A stretch of 64,000 nt of DNA, taken from contig CM073888.1 in NCBI GenBank assembly GCA_037176705.1, positions 46,940,810-47,004,809 on the forward strand. Direction: 5' to 3'. This document shows, in pieces, positions 11,183 to 22,429 of the stretch. How positions within the stretch are numbered: the stretch's first letter is position 1; each line of letters begins with the position of its first letter. A model generated the notes under the pieces. It made no database searches. It was given only the letters and a program-made list of their open reading frames with translations, and was not told where the DNA came from. The DNA is from Molossus alvarezi. Its lineage: Eukaryota > Chordata > Mammalia > Chiroptera > Molossidae. A program made the position numbers and the translations under genes.

Positions 11183-11954
11183 AGACAGATGTGATGACTC
11201 GAGCTCTTTTAGGAACTGCACCTGACAGCCACGATGGGCCAGGAGCGGAGACGAAGGGAAACAGACTGGGAGCAACTCCAGAAGCGTCTGGAGCCATGAA
11301 CCTCCAAGGAAGAGAGTTTTCAAAGGTTGCTGCCGCAAAACAGGGTGCACACCCGTTGCTTCAGAGCTGAATTCACACAAAAATCCTTATAATTTCCCTA
11401 AAGTACTTCCAACCTATGTTGTTTCTCGACAGGCCACACACTAGGTATATATTCATAGAAAAATACACGGCCTTTTGCATCATTTCTCATTCATCCCAAC
11501 TTTGGTCACCTTCCTAAATTTCTCCATTTCTCGGGTGCTTACCCCACAGAGGAGAGAGCTGGCTCTGTGCAGATTAGAAAGCGTCGGAAGGGAAGAGAGA
11601 GGCAGGAAATTGGGGTAGGAGAAACAAAGAGAGTGACTTTACAAGGAAAACAGCAAGGACCACTTACAAATATAAAGCACTCCAAATGTTTAGAATTGAT
11701 TATTGGGAATTCCGTGTACACCTGCCCACAGGGACGATGCTATAAGAAGTAGCTAGATGTAAGGAAAAACTACAAAGGCTTGTTTTACCTGCAATATCTT
11801 TTCATACTGATGACAGCCCAAGTTGTAGGGACCTCTGAGTTCAGGAGGTTTAGCAGCATTTGAAAAAAATCAACAACCTTGCCCTGCCTTGGGAACACCC
11901 TGGATTCCAAATTTTTTAAAGCTCTTTGTTCATCAAATATGTATTGAGCACCTA
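11183..11954. other. Unique non-coding DNA
   Basis: Several overlapping short frames on both strands but no recognisable protein. No repeat recognised. Confidence 0.4.
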
Positions 11955-12105
11955 TGTTGTTACCTGTTTGGTGTCTGTGTCCCCCACTAAATGCTAAGCT
12001 CCGTGGAGTTGGTACTTCCTCTACTCTGTTTACTCCTACATGCTAAGAAACCACATTACTGCCTGACATCCAAAAAATAAAAATGGACTAATGAATGCTG
12101 AGCAA
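11955..12105 (+). mobile_element. L2 3' end, sense
   Basis: 'gtctgtgtcccccactaaat', 'gctaagctccgtggagttgg' and 'gcctgacatcca...aatgaatg' reproduce the terminal 150 bases of L2 in order. Confidence 0.75.
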
Positions 12106-12402
12106 ATGACAATATATTTCTATTTTTAAAAATAATGTTTACCTGGTGTATTGCAAAAGGGTGAATTATTATACAGAATTACCATATAAACTTCTAGAAA
12201 ATAGCCTGGCAACATGAAGAATGATGTTTTGAGCAGAAAGGTCACCCAGAAATAGGCCAGTCCTGCCTGAGAGCCTACCCTCGGGTCAGCCTCATTCAAA
12301 TGGAATACACGTATTCACAGTTATACTTGTCTTCCTCCCCTTCAGACAGCAACACATCCACTTTCGCCACGCTGTGGTAGTGGTAACACAAGTATCACCC
12401 AC
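12106..12402. other. Unique non-coding DNA
   Basis: No gene or repeat recognised up to the target-site duplication of the next SINE. Confidence 0.4.
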
Positions 12403-12419
12403 GCTAACAAACAGTTTTT

Positions 12420-12669
12420 GGGTTTTTTTATCCTCACCCGAGGACATTTTTCCATTTTTTGTTCAGGTAGAGTGGGAGGGAGAGAGAGGAAGAGAGAGAG
12501 AGAGAGAGAAACATCGACGTGAAAGGGACACATTGAGTGGCTGCCACCCGCACAACCAACCAGGGCCGGGGACAAACTGCAACCGAGATACATGCTGTTA
12601 GCGGGAACCGAACCCGGGTCTCTCTGGACCGCAGGCCGACGCTCTAACCGCTGAGCCAAATTGGCCAGG
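12420..12669 (-). mobile_element. Ves SINE, A-type, full length
   Basis: Antisense copy with tRNA-like head at the right end and the hairpin tail ('tcctcacccgagga') at the left. A 17-bp target-site duplication with one mismatch (gctaacaaacagttttt / gctaacaaacacttttt) lies at 12403-12419 and 12670-12686. Among the least diverged copies. Confidence 0.94.
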
Positions 12670-12686
12670 GCTAACAAACACTTTTT

Positions 12687-13181
12687 AAATGTAAGGAGAA
12701 AACCATCGACTTACTTTAATAATAAAAGAAAATCTTCAGGAGAGGCAAGTTTTTGAAATGTATGGCGACGTACTAACAGGATTAATGTATGATCATAAGC
12801 AATGTTATGCAAAGAAACTTCCACACTACACTTCAAAAGGGAAGGGAATTAAGACAGAAAAAGTGGGTCAGGTGGAAAAGACTTTTCTGATTAGGAAAAG
12901 ACAGTCATCAAGGAGCATTTTACAGCGAACTCAAGCACGAGGCCTTTGCAAGTCCTTTTTCCCATAGCCAAACAGTGGCATTTAGACCAACGCAGGACAC
13001 TAGAGAATGAGAGCATGTTCTCAACAGCAAGCAGCCAGGGAGCAGGAAGACCTGGCAGCCGGGAAGCCGGCCATCGAGATGTCGGTCAAAGAAGACAGCA
13101 CGGAAAAAAGACACAAGCCTGTTTTCACAGGCCAGTAAATGCGCGGCAGTCCAGGACTTTTAGATACTCACACAACTAACA
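12687..13181. other. Unique non-coding DNA
   Basis: No gene or repeat recognised. Short frames here have no recognisable product. Confidence 0.4.
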
Positions 13182-13300
13182 CAGAGTGGGCAAGGGGAGG
13201 TTTACAGTTGTTTGTATGGAAAATAGTAAAATAATTAATAAATAATAATACAAGAACAAACTCTGTTTCCCGTCCTCACCATATAAAGGTCTATCTCCAA
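13182..13300. mobile_element. Palindromic mariner-type MITE, copy 1
   Basis: Starts 'cagagtgggcaaggggagg' and 'tttacagttgtttgtatgga', then the AT-rich centre 'aattaataaataataata', and returns through 'gaacaaactctgtttcccg'. The right arm is diverged. It is recognisable because two other copies (39110-39233 and 59526-59650) have the same arms and centre. It has no coding capacity. Confidence 0.75.
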
Positions 13301-13609
13301 ACAAAAAGGAGAAGACAGCAAGGCCCTGAGTAAACAAGATTGAATAAGGTTTAGTCAATAATTTTATTCTGGAGTTCGTATTTTATTAAAGGTTGCTTTC
13401 ACTTTAATAGCCTTTGGTGGTTTACAGTTTATAATTAGCAAATGGCAGAAATACTGAGCATTTTCGTAATTATTCACATCCGTCCTATCCACAAACAGCA
13501 GGAAGGAGCGCTCCCTCCCCTCGGCAATCCACGCCTAGAGAAGTCCTCTGTGGTGGACACCGGGAAGCTATACGCACTAACGTTCCTAACTGGAAGCGCA
13601 GTGGTATGA
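13301..13609. other. Unique non-coding DNA
   Basis: No gene or repeat recognised between the palindromic element and the MIR. Confidence 0.4.
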
Positions 13610-13810
13610 TTTGAAATGATACTGAGAAGAGCTCACCAGGACTGAGCGCACGTCATGTGCTAGAGACGTACCCGGATCCCGTCTGCTCCTCACAACACAC
13701 CGACGACGGCGGCATTATCATCGGACCCATTGCACAAGTGAAGAAGAATAAGGTGTAAAGCGGTTAAGTAACTTACCACAATTCTAGCTTGGAGCTAGAA
13801 TTTGAACCAC
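13610..13810 (-). mobile_element. MIR, antisense
   Basis: Antisense MIR order: 'actgagcgcacgtcatgtgc', 'gctcctcacaacacac', 'ggcattatcatcggaccca', 'ggttaagtaactta' and 'agctagaatttgaacc'. Good match to the full core of an ancient MIR. Confidence 0.85.
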
Positions 13811-14163
13811 ACATTCTCCTTCCAGGCCTGTGAAGCCGGAACACACGGAAAGGGAGGTTTTTGCAGAACGTCGGGGAAGAGCACTGGACTGCTCGCGGCG
13901 TGCCGGCTTCCCACTTCCATTTCACTCACGGTGCTCCTGTTCCTCCTGTCTTCCGGAGTGACTGCACCCCCTTCCCTGGCTTCCACTTCACCCCCAAGCG
14001 GAGGATCCCCGACTCTAGATGCAGCCCGAGCAGGGCCTCTCTCCAGCCACAGTCAGGCAGACACCTTGGCTTGGATGTCGTTCTGCCGCCTGAGGCCAGA
14101 CATGAAAACTGGACGCAGTGTCTCCAACCCAGCCCCCAAATCCACTTTTCTTTGTAGGTTTCT

Positions 14164-14415
14164 TTTTTTTTTTTTTATCCTCACCCAAGGATATTTTTCC
14201 ATTTTTTGTACAGATAGAGTGGGAGGGAGCGAGAGGAAGGGAGAGAGAGAGAGAAACATCGATGTGAAGGGACACATCGAGTGACTGCCACCCGCACGAC
14301 CAACCAGGGCTGGGGACAAACTGCAACCGAGGTACGTGCCCTTAGCGGGAACCAAACCCGGGTCTCTCCAGACCGCAGGCCGACGCTCTAACCGCTGAGC
14401 CAAACTGGCCAGGGC
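14164..14415 (-). mobile_element. Ves SINE, A-type, full length
   Basis: Antisense copy, hairpin tail at left ('tcctcacccaagga'; the CpG loop has decayed but a G-U pair keeps the stem) and tRNA-like head at right. Perfect 14-bp target-site duplication ctttgtaggtttct at 14150-14163 and 14416-14429. A 160-codon frame (13802-14284) that runs into it is not a gene. Confidence 0.95.
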
Positions 14416-14439
14416 CTTTGTAGGTTTCTTGTTTCAGGA

Positions 14440-15290
14440 AACAACCCTATCTTTCTTTCAGTACTTACGTCAGGAATCTGGGAGTGATCCTGGACTCCCC
14501 TCTTCTCCCTCAAACCCTATATCCAGTCAAATGCCAAGTTCTCCTGATTCCACCTCCTGATCAACTTTCCTATCAGTCTAGTCTGTGTGTCCATCCCACC
14601 GCCCCCATCAACTTCAGCCGGGCCACTGCAACAGCCTCTAACTGACAGTCCTGCTTGGGACCCCATTCTAAACATTTTCTATAGTGCTGTTAAGTGGGGT
14701 TTTTTAAAAGAATAAATCATGATTTTCATTCATTTACTCATAAATGTGTTGGCCAGGCGCCTATCTCGTCAATGAAAATACAAGTGAACAAAAGGCATCA
14801 CGGAGCCTCATTCTGGTGGGGAAAGACTGCCTGACATTAAACAAATGCAATGTGTGTGAGTGTGCGTGTGCGTGTGTGTGCGTGTGTGTGTGTGTGTGTG
14901 CGCGTGTGTGTGTTAGATGGTGGTAAAAGATTACTACTCTGGTGCCAAATCTTAATACTCCCTCATTCACACACACCCTAGACTTCATCCCTACTGAGCT
15001 ACTTTTAATTTCCCAAACATGCCATGTGCCCATATCCAGGCCTCTGCATATGGTGTTCCTTCTACTTAAAATTCTTTCCCCTGCCCTTTAACCAGGTTCA
15101 GTCCTACCTATCCCCCTGATCCCCCTGGTTCCTGATACCCCTGGTTCCAACTTTATTATGCATCATCAGGCTCCCAAAGCAACTTAAACATCTCCTTTAA
15201 CACTTACCTCACTACACTGTTACTACAAAAGTATTCATCTGTCCTCCCTTCTCATCTAAAAGTGTCCAGGGAGCAAGAATAGGCACCCTG
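14440..15290 (+). mobile_element. L2 ORF2 end and 3' region, sense
   Basis: 'gaatctgggagtgatcctgg' encodes the L2/CR1 motif LGVILDS. Then 'ggccactgcaacagcctcta' (about 14622) and, from about 15000, 'tgcatatggtgttccttcta' and 'cacttacctcactacactg' in the L2 order. A stretch at 14728-14850 resembles an L2 or MIR end in the other orientation and breaks continuity. Non-coding. Confidence 0.75.
14850..14914. repeat. (GT)n microsatellite, imperfect
   Basis: GT repeats with GC and GA interruptions, then a pure block of about ten units. Alternating purine-pyrimidine sequence that can adopt Z-DNA. Confidence 0.95.
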
Positions 15291-15317
15291 ATGATGTGGT
15301 AAATATTTACATCACTT

Positions 15318-15722
15318 TGGTGAGGCTGCCATCACCAAACACTACATCTCTGAACGACTGCAGACTGGGTGGCTTACACAACAGACGTTTATTTTCTCAC
15401 AGTTCTGGAAGCTAGAAGTTCAAGATCAAGGTGTTGGCTGATTTGGCTTTTCTGAGGCCTCTCTCTTTGGCTTGTAGATGAGTGCCTTCTTGCTGTGCCT
15501 GCGGATGGTCTCCCTCTGGGCATGGGCACCCCTCATGTCCCTGCCCGTGTCAAATGACCTCTTCTCCTAAGAACACCACTCAGATTGGTTTAGAGCCCAA
15601 GCCAAAGGCCTCATTTTAACCGAATCACTTCTTCAAAGGCCCCATCTCCAAACACAGTGACACTGTGAGGAACTGGGGGTCAGGGCTTCAACATTTAGAG
15701 GGACACAATTAAGCCTGTAACA
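15318..15722 (-). mobile_element. MaLR-type solo LTR (MST/MLT1-like), antisense
   Basis: Antisense LTR of the mammalian MaLR group: 'actgggtggcttacacaaca', 'tttattttctcacagttctg' and 'ggaagctagaagttcaagat' near the left end and 'acacaattaagcctgtaaca' at the right. No internal retroviral sequence. An old solo LTR without coding content. Confidence 0.88.
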
Positions 15723-15780
15723 GTAGTCTATAACCTATCTGGTTTTGTCTACAGTCCTACCACTTACCCTGCACCCACAT

Positions 15781-16019
15781 TTTTTTCTTTTTAATCCTCG
15801 CTCAAGGCTATTTTTGCATTTATCATCAGATAGAGTGGAAGGGAGGGGGAGAGAGAAGCACCGATGTGAGGGAGACACATCAACTGGCTGCCTCCCACAC
15901 CACCCCAACCAGGGCTGGGAATGGACCACAACCAAGGTGCATGCCCTTGACCGAAATTGAACCCACGACTCATTGGTCTGTGGGCCAAAGCTCTAACTGC
16001 TGAGCCAAACCAGCCAAGG
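15781..16019 (-). mobile_element. Ves SINE, diverged
   Basis: Antisense; right end 'gagccaaaccagccaagg' and left end 'aatcctcgctcaaggct' are the head and tail of a Ves SINE. The centre ('caaggtgcatgcccttgacc') lies between A and B types. A rough duplication (cccacattttttt / cccacattatttt) flanks it. One of the older Ves copies. Confidence 0.88.
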
Positions 16020-17029
16020 CTCCCACATTATTTTGAAGCAAATGGATAACATATCCTTTAATCAGTAAATATTCTTTCAATGTCTTTGGTAAAGACACTA
16101 TATATTTCTCTCTGGGATCAAAGAGACAAGTCTTACTTAGTTCTCATTATTTGCTAACATCTTTTTCAGGTTTTTAGGAGCAAAGATCTTTTAACAAAAG
16201 ATTTTCTCTTTTTGGAAAATATTTCTCTTAATAACAATCATTTACAAAGCAAACCTTTTTTTAAATCTTCAGTGTGGTAGTTCTTCAGTCTACACTCTCA
16301 AGATGGTATAGGAGGCATCTTTGGGTGGTTTTGGTTAAGGTTTAATTTTTCTACATCTGCTTCTTAGGCGACTGAAAACCGAACCGTGTGCTGATGTACC
16401 TGTGTGCGTCTATAATGTATTATGCCCACAATGAAGCTAACAGATTTCAAGGTGCATTTTCTGAAGCCATGCATGCCATTCCATGCGTCATCAGTGAGAT
16501 CCAAGAAACTAGGCTATTTTCTCTGTTCATTGTGGATGCTCTTTACAGAACCCCACTCTTCTAACAGCTGTCATGGCAACATTGCCCTCTGTCAGGAGGA
16601 GAAAGCGGCAAGGCTCATCCTGTTAATGCATGGATGAACCAGGGAGACTTCCGAATTACGGAACTCCCCAAGGTCTGGACGACACCACTGCACAGGCAGG
16701 TTCTGCCTTCGCATCGACGCCATCCCCACGCTGGCTCTTTGGACATGGATGAAGTAAGGAGTCCATGAGAGAGGGGCTTTATTTTCCATTTGTGACCCTC
16801 CATATTTTGTCCTGAAATATAAAGTTATAAAATGACAATGAAGACCATGTTGTCCTTGCAAATGTTTGCGAGAGAAAATAAAAGAATGGCTGTATTCCAG
16901 AAATAAACTGAATATCCTAAATACCAAAAGTTTTATTCAGCAGAAATTCTTGAAACTCGAACAAATGGCCTTGGGTAAGAGTTCTACAAATGAAACGTAT
17001 GTAGGAACACCCACATTGATTTTTTAAAA
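16020..17029. other. Unique non-coding DNA
   Basis: No gene or repeat that I can name. A 111-codon antisense frame (16592-16927) has no recognisable domain, and a 62-codon frame overlaps it on the same strand. Confidence 0.4.
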
Positions 17030-17800
17030 ATAAAATGTATTTTTAGAACAGTTTTAGATTTACAGAAAAATTGCAAAGATAGTGAGTTCCCATAACCCCA
17101 GAGAGGTTTCCATATTATTCACAACCTACATATGTATTTCTACAATTAATGAACCAATAGTGATATATTATTATTAATAAAGTGCCTGCTTTATTCTTAT
17201 TTTCTTCAGGTTTGCCTAACACTCTTTTCTGTTCAGGATTCTATTCAAGATAACACATTTCATGTAGTTATCATGTCTCCTCCACCTTTTGTTGGTTCTA
17301 ACAATTCATTAGTCGTACCTTGTTTTTAGGAGTACTTATTTTTGTAGAATATCCCTCAATTGAGATTTGTCTGATGATTAGACTAGGGCTATGGGTTTGG
17401 GGGAGGAAGACCATGGAGGTAAAGTGCCACTTTCATCACACTATATGGAGTACCTAATGTCAATACCACTTATCACTGCGACTGTCAATCATGCTCATCT
17501 GGCTGAGATTATGTCTGTTATTACTGTAACCACCAGGAAGCTGCATTTTTTTCCCTTTCTCCACACTGTGCTCTTTAGAACAAGATCACTGTGCAGAGCC
17601 CACTCTTACGGAGTGGAGAGGAATATTCTACCTTCCTGAGGGTGAAGTATCTACATACATTATTTGGAATTCTGCAGAGAAGAGCATCTCTTCGCCCCCA
17701 CATGCTTACTTTTGGTATGGCTGTGCCACCGTTTCTTTACCCGTTTACCCACTGGAACATATCTTGGTTGCTTCGTGGTTTCTTTTATAATATATGCAAT
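17030..17800 (-). mobile_element. Old LINE-1 3' UTR (L1ME-like), antisense
   Basis: Same family as 7376-8740: 'gaacagttttagatttacag', 'caattaatgaaccaatagtg', 'ttgtagaatatccctcaatt' and 'ggaggaagaccatggaggta' follow the long L1ME 3' UTR backwards. Non-coding. Confidence 0.8.
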
Positions 17801-17935
17801 TAATGTATCAATTTTTCCCCTCTAAACACTGCTTTCACTGCATCCCACAATTTTCGATATATTGTATTTTCAATTTCATTTTGTTCAAAGTATTTTTACA
17901 TCTTTGATCCATATGTTATTTAAAAGAGTGTTGTT

Positions 17936-18069
17936 GAGTCCTGGCCTGGTGGCTCCGTAGGTTGGAACATCATCCTGTGCACCAAAAGGTACGATTCCCT
18001 GTCAGGGCACATACCTAGGTTGCGTGCTGGATCCCTGGTCTGGGCACACTGGGAGGCAACTGATCAATG

Positions 18070-18112
<43 letters not shown>

Positions 18113-18161
18113 CCTCATTCTAAAAAAATCAATAAAAACATATCTGCGGGTGAGGATTTTT
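17936..18161 (+). mobile_element. Ves SINE, composite tail, inserted in L1M
   Basis: B-like body ('ggtacgattccctgtcaggg', 'tgctggatccctgg'), a (TC)n block at about 18068-18106, and a tail with both the B-type 'aatcaataaaaac' and the A-type 'gggtgaggat'. The 15-bp target-site duplication (taaaagagtgttgtt / taaaaaagtgttgtt) at 17921-17935 and 18162-18176 shows the split of the L1M. Confidence 0.9.
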
Positions 18162-18508
18162 TAAAAAGTGTTGTTTAATCTCCAAATATTTGAGGATTTT
18201 CTGAATATCTTTCTGTTATTGGTTTCTAGTTTAATTCCATTATAGGCTCATTACATATGTTGTATGGTTTCTACTCTTTTAAATTTGTTAAGATGTGTTT
18301 TATAGCCCAGAATGTGGTTTATCCTGATGAATGTTCCATGCAAACTTAAGAAGAATGCGGATTCTGCTGTTGTTGGAGAGCATTCCATAAATGGCCGTTA
18401 CATTAAGTTGACTGATAGTGCTATTCAGGTCAACTATATCCTCACTGCCTTTTGATCACTGCCTGTTTGATGTATCAATTACTGAAAAGGAGGTGTTGAC
18501 ATCTGCAG

Positions 18509-18757
18509 CTACAATCGTGGATTATCTATTTCTCTTTGCAGTTCCATCAGGTTTTGCCTCATGTATTTTGATGCTCTACTGGCAGGGGCATACACATTCA
18601 GGATTGTTATGTGCTCTTGGTGAGTTGACCCATTTATCATCTTTGAAAGACTTTCTTGACCCCAGATAGTTTTCCTTGTACTGAACTTTTCTGTGTCTGA
18701 AATTAAGATGGTGCCTCCAAGCTTTCTTTTGATTAGTGTTGTCTTTAGACCATTCAC
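18509..18757 (-). pseudogene. LINE-1 ORF2 endonuclease domain relic
   Basis: An 82-codon open remnant. Residues 46-60 contain HQEHITILNVYAPAS, the conserved strand of the L1 APE-type endonuclease, followed by SKYMRQNLMELQREID, the region leading to the catalytic Asp-Phe-Asn of intact elements. The frame ends before that motif. It cannot code for an active enzyme. Confidence 0.8.
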
Positions 18758-19535
18758 ATTTTAAATGATCATGTATATAATTGGGTTAATGTCTGCCATG
18801 TTTATAACTGTTTCTTATTATGTGTTTTCCTCTTTGTTTCTTCCTCCCCTCTTATTCTGCCTCCTATGATTTTAATTGAGCATTTCACATGACATTATTT
18901 TGCCTCCTCGCTGGGAATGTCAATTATACTTCTTTTAAAAAAAGCTCAGTGGTTGCCATAGAATTTGCAATATGCATTTTAAACTAATCCAAACCCACCT
19001 CCAAGTAACACAAGGCCACTTCATGCGCCGTGCCTGTACCTGATAACAGATTTCAGTGCCTCCCTCCCATCTCTTATGACACTGATGTCACTTATGCTGA
19101 CATCATAATATCTCTCCAGCAGTAACAGTTTTAGCAAATATTTTCTTTTACATCAACTAATAATAAAAAAAAAAGATTTTCTTTTACCTCCTGTATTCCT
19201 TCTCTGATACACTTCTTTTCATTAAGTAGATCCAAGTTTCTGAACTTTATTTCCCCCCTTCTGAAGAACTTCTTTTAACATTTCATGAAAACAAGTCTTC
19301 TGGTAATGAATTCTCTCCATTTTCCTTGTCTGAGAAAGTCTTTACTTCTCCTTTACTTTTTAAGAATATTTTTATCTTTTGTTATTTTAAATACCTCAGT
19401 GCATTTACATGGTTTCTGAGGAGAAGTCCACTGTAATTTTCATTCTTGTTCCTCTGTAGATAAGGGTTCTCCTCACTCCACCCCATCCCATGGCTTCTTT
19501 CAAAAAAAGTTTAGTGCTTTGGCTAAACCACTGCA

Positions 19536-19779
19536 GCCCCGGCTGGTTTAGCTCAGCGGTTAGAGTATCAGCCCGTGGTCCAGAGAGTCCCGGGTTCGGT
19601 TCCCGCTAAGGGCAGGTACCTCACTTGCAGTTTGTCCCCGGCCCCGGTTGGGGTTGTGTGGGTGGCAACCAGTCGATGTGTCTCTCTCACATCGAAGTTT
19701 CTCTCTCTCTCCTCCCTCTATCCCGCTCACTCTGTCTGAAGATGAATGCAAAAATGTCCTCGGGTGAGGATAAAAAAAA
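19536..19779 (+). mobile_element. Ves SINE, A-type, full length
   Basis: 'ggctggtttagctcagcggt' box A region, 'gggttcggttcccgc' box B region, A-type core 'gtccccggccccggttgggg', and the tail with intact hairpin 'tcctcgggtgagga'. Target-site duplication unclear (aaccactgca / aactctctgca). Inserted in L1M. Confidence 0.93.
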
Positions 19780-20874
19780 CTCTCTGCAATTTGAATATCA
19801 TATACTTAGGTCTAGACTTTTTGGTATCTATACTATTTGACGATCTCTGGGCTTCCTGGATCTGAGGTTATGGGTCTGTCCTTAATTTTGAAAAATTATC
19901 TGTCGTTATTACTTTAATATTTCTTTTTTTATTTTATCTCTTTTTCCTCCTTCTGATATTCCAATTGCAGGATTATCTCACCTTCTGAAATTGTGCCACA
20001 GTTGTGGGGGTTTTTTTGGGTCTTTTCTCTGCATTTTAGTTAGAGAGGTTTTTCTCCACGTACATGGAGCACACTGAGACTTGCCTCCACCACGTCTGGC
20101 CCACCAGTGAGCCCGTATCCCCCATTTACATTATTTCTAGCATTTCCTTTGGATGCCTATATTTTCCAACTCTCTACTTACATTTCCCATGTGTTCTTGC
20201 ATGTAGTCTATTTTTTTTTTTTCTATTGGAGTCCTTAACATATGAATCCTACTTATTTTAAAATCCCTGTCTCATCATTCCAAAATCTATGTGATACCCG
20301 AGTGTGGTTCTGATGCTGGCCCTGTCTCTCCATACGGCGTTCTCCTTGCCTTTTCACGTGTCTTGTAATTTCTGTTGAAAGCCAGACATGATATATGAGA
20401 TCATCGGAAGTGAGGTAAGCAGTGTGAGGTCTATGTCAACCTGGCCAGGAGCTCGACTCTGTTTAATGTTTGCTGTAGATGTAGGTGCCAAAGACTCACA
20501 TTTCTCATTTCCCTGTTCTGCCTCCCCTGTTTTCTTTGGGCTTTCCTGTAAACCTCCCCTTGGGTAGAGCCTGCGTCCACACGTCTTCAGGTACAATCGA
20601 ATATTATTACAGAGGAGCCCACTGGTGTGCTGATGGGTGGGGAAGTGGAACCATTCAACCATCTTATGATTAAATCTCGGTCTTTTGGTGGGCTTGTGTT
20701 ACTGTGCTATGACTTCTACCAGTGTTTCTTAGATTTTTCTCCCTCCCCCGTTAGGTAATACAGAAAAGTTAGAGAGAGCCTGAATCAGAGAAATGTCCTT
20801 CCTCTAGCTGGTATAAGACTCTGGAGAGCAGACCTTTGTTACAGAGAATGCTCTGGGAGCATTTTATAGTGGTT

Positions 20875-20897
20875 ACCCACCCCCCCCCCCACCCAAA
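20875..20897. repeat. C-rich homopolymer run
   Basis: A run of about ten or more C bases flanked by CCCA. Likely length-variable. Confidence 0.8.
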
Positions 20898-21422
20898 GCC
20901 AGGAGAGAATCTTCCTTGGGTCTTCATCGTGACATTCTGGGGGTTCCTAGAGACAAAAGTCCAGTGAGTGTGAGGCCTCCCCTCCAAAACTGCTGTGCTC
21001 AGGAATTTCTCACTCTCAAGCTAGACTATATTCAGCCTCCGGCAATTCATCAAAATTACTATTTAAGTAGTCCCTGCAGTTTATGGCTCCAACTGCTTCA
21101 GCTGCAGGTAAGCACATTTTAGCCATGACTGTCTGGATTCACCTGTTGTCCAGCGATCAGGATGGTGTTTGCCCTGCAACCAATGATGGGTCCAAGAAGA
21201 GTCACTGAGTTTCCGTGTTTTTTTTTTGCTTTTTCTGGTTGTAAGGGTAAGAGTGATGACTTCCAAGCTCTTTATATGTTGGAGTATCCTATACTGTTTT
21301 TTCGTACTCATATTTTTAATATTTATTTAAATAGAAAACAGAAATGCTTACCTGCAAAGAGAACTATTTACTGAGAACTTATAACAAGCTTAGCTTAGTA
21401 CCAGGTACTTTGGAAGACAAAA

Positions 21423-21900
21423 ATTCATTCATTCAATAAATATGTATTAAGCCCTCATTATGATGCTAGGCCATGTGCTATACAGTAGGGTATGGTGATG
21501 AAGAAAGACCTATGCTCTCTGGCCTTATGAAACTCATATTCTAATAAGGGATACAGAAAAAGGGTATACACATGGAAATAGTAACTTCAGCCTGGCCGGC
21601 GTGGCTCAGTGGACTGAGTGTCACCCCATGCACCAAGAGGTTGCTGGTTCAATTCCTGGTCAGGGCACATGCCCGGGGTTGTGGGTTTGACCCCCAGTGG
21701 GGGGCAGGAGTACAGGAGGCAGCCAATCGATGTTTCTCTCTCATAGATGTTTCTATCTCTCCCTCCTTTCCTCTCTCTCTAAAATCAATAAAAATATTAT
21801 TTTAAAGGGGGTATTAAAAAAAATAGTAACTTCAGCCTTTAAACTAATCAGAGTGACAAAATAAAAGGTGCTAGTCATAAAAAGCATATGTTTGAATACA
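21423..21900 (-). mobile_element. L2 3' end, antisense, split by a SINE
   Basis: 'tcattcattcaataaatatg', 'attaagccctcatta', 'gctctctggccttatgaaac' and 'aataagggatacagaaaaag' follow the antisense L2 terminus. It resumes after the SINE at 21836. The right limit is unclear. Confidence 0.6.
21591..21820 (+). mobile_element. Ves SINE, B-type, full length
   Basis: 'cctggccggcgtggctcagt', 'ggttcaattcctggtcaggg', 'gacccccagtggggggcagg' and 'aaaatcaataaaaata'. Perfect 15-bp target-site duplication aaatagtaacttcag at 21576-21590 and 21821-21835. Among the young B-type copies. Confidence 0.95.
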
Positions 21901-22429
21901 TAGTAAAAGGTAGTTCAGCAAAGAAAAGGACTGGAGTGAGTTGAAGTATTCTGGGGCTTGAGCAGAAGTTAGAATTAAGGTTGCAAAGAAATGTCACTTT
22001 GATAAAGGGCACAGCAATGGCGAAGACTTGGAGGCAGTAATGAGAATAATATGTTCCCACACAGCCACTACAACACAATAGCGTGTTCCAACACAGCTTA
22101 GCTGCAGTGCAGTTTTCAACAGAGTAAAACGAAAGAGCAGCAGAAAAGTTGGCTAAGGCCAGAATCGGAAATCTGTTCAACAAGAACCATAATGTTATTA
22201 AAACATTAGACAGTGAGTGGAACGGGAAACAAATCTCTGTACTAGGATTCATGCGGGCACCCAGCCTCTGCCCTCACCAGTCATGGGTCCTTGGGGAAAA
22301 CCACTTGGCTCTCAGTCTGTGTCTTCATCCCTAGCAAGTAAAATGCTGAGTCACTGAATCCTCTTTCCATTGAAATGCCCTAAGGCTCTGCGTGGGAATC
22401 GCTCCTACATCAATCCAAATAGGTAGGAA
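21901..22429. other. Unique or very old repeat DNA
   Basis: No named repeat. A 125-codon antisense frame (21875-22252) has hydrophobic stretches but no recognisable family; I see no supporting exon signals. Confidence 0.35.

Larger units (their letters stand above)
17801..21300 (-). mobile_element. L1M 5' half, antisense, with two SINE insertions
   Basis: 'aatatttgaggattttctg', 'tccataaatggccgttacat' and the decayed endonuclease frame at 18509-18757 show the start of ORF2. Further right, 'ggtttctgaggagaagtcca', 'aatttcttttgaaag'-type and 'gccagacatgatatatgaga' parts recall the ORF1 and 5' region of L1M elements. Two Ves SINEs interrupt it (17936-18161, 19536-19779). Boundary with the preceding 3' UTR block is not exact and these may be two elements. 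The right half (after 20760) is the least certain. Confidence 0.72.

Noticed and set aside
10955..11190. Eight-base target duplication of the MER5A element
   Set aside because: The 8 bases on each side (gtgtgaag and agacagat) do not match, so no duplication is claimed.
13802..14284. 160-codon plus-strand open frame
   Set aside because: It ends inside an antisense Ves SINE and overlaps other frames on both strands. No domain is recognisable; the SINE was inserted with a target-site duplication, so the frame is accidental.
16592..16927. 111-codon antisense frame
   Set aside because: No domain or homologue recognised and no supporting gene structure.
21875..22252. 125-codon antisense frame with hydrophobic stretches
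   Set aside because: It runs across the edge of an antisense L2 and is rich in Phe, Leu and Ser as expected from pyrimidine-rich reverse reading. No known membrane protein is recognised.
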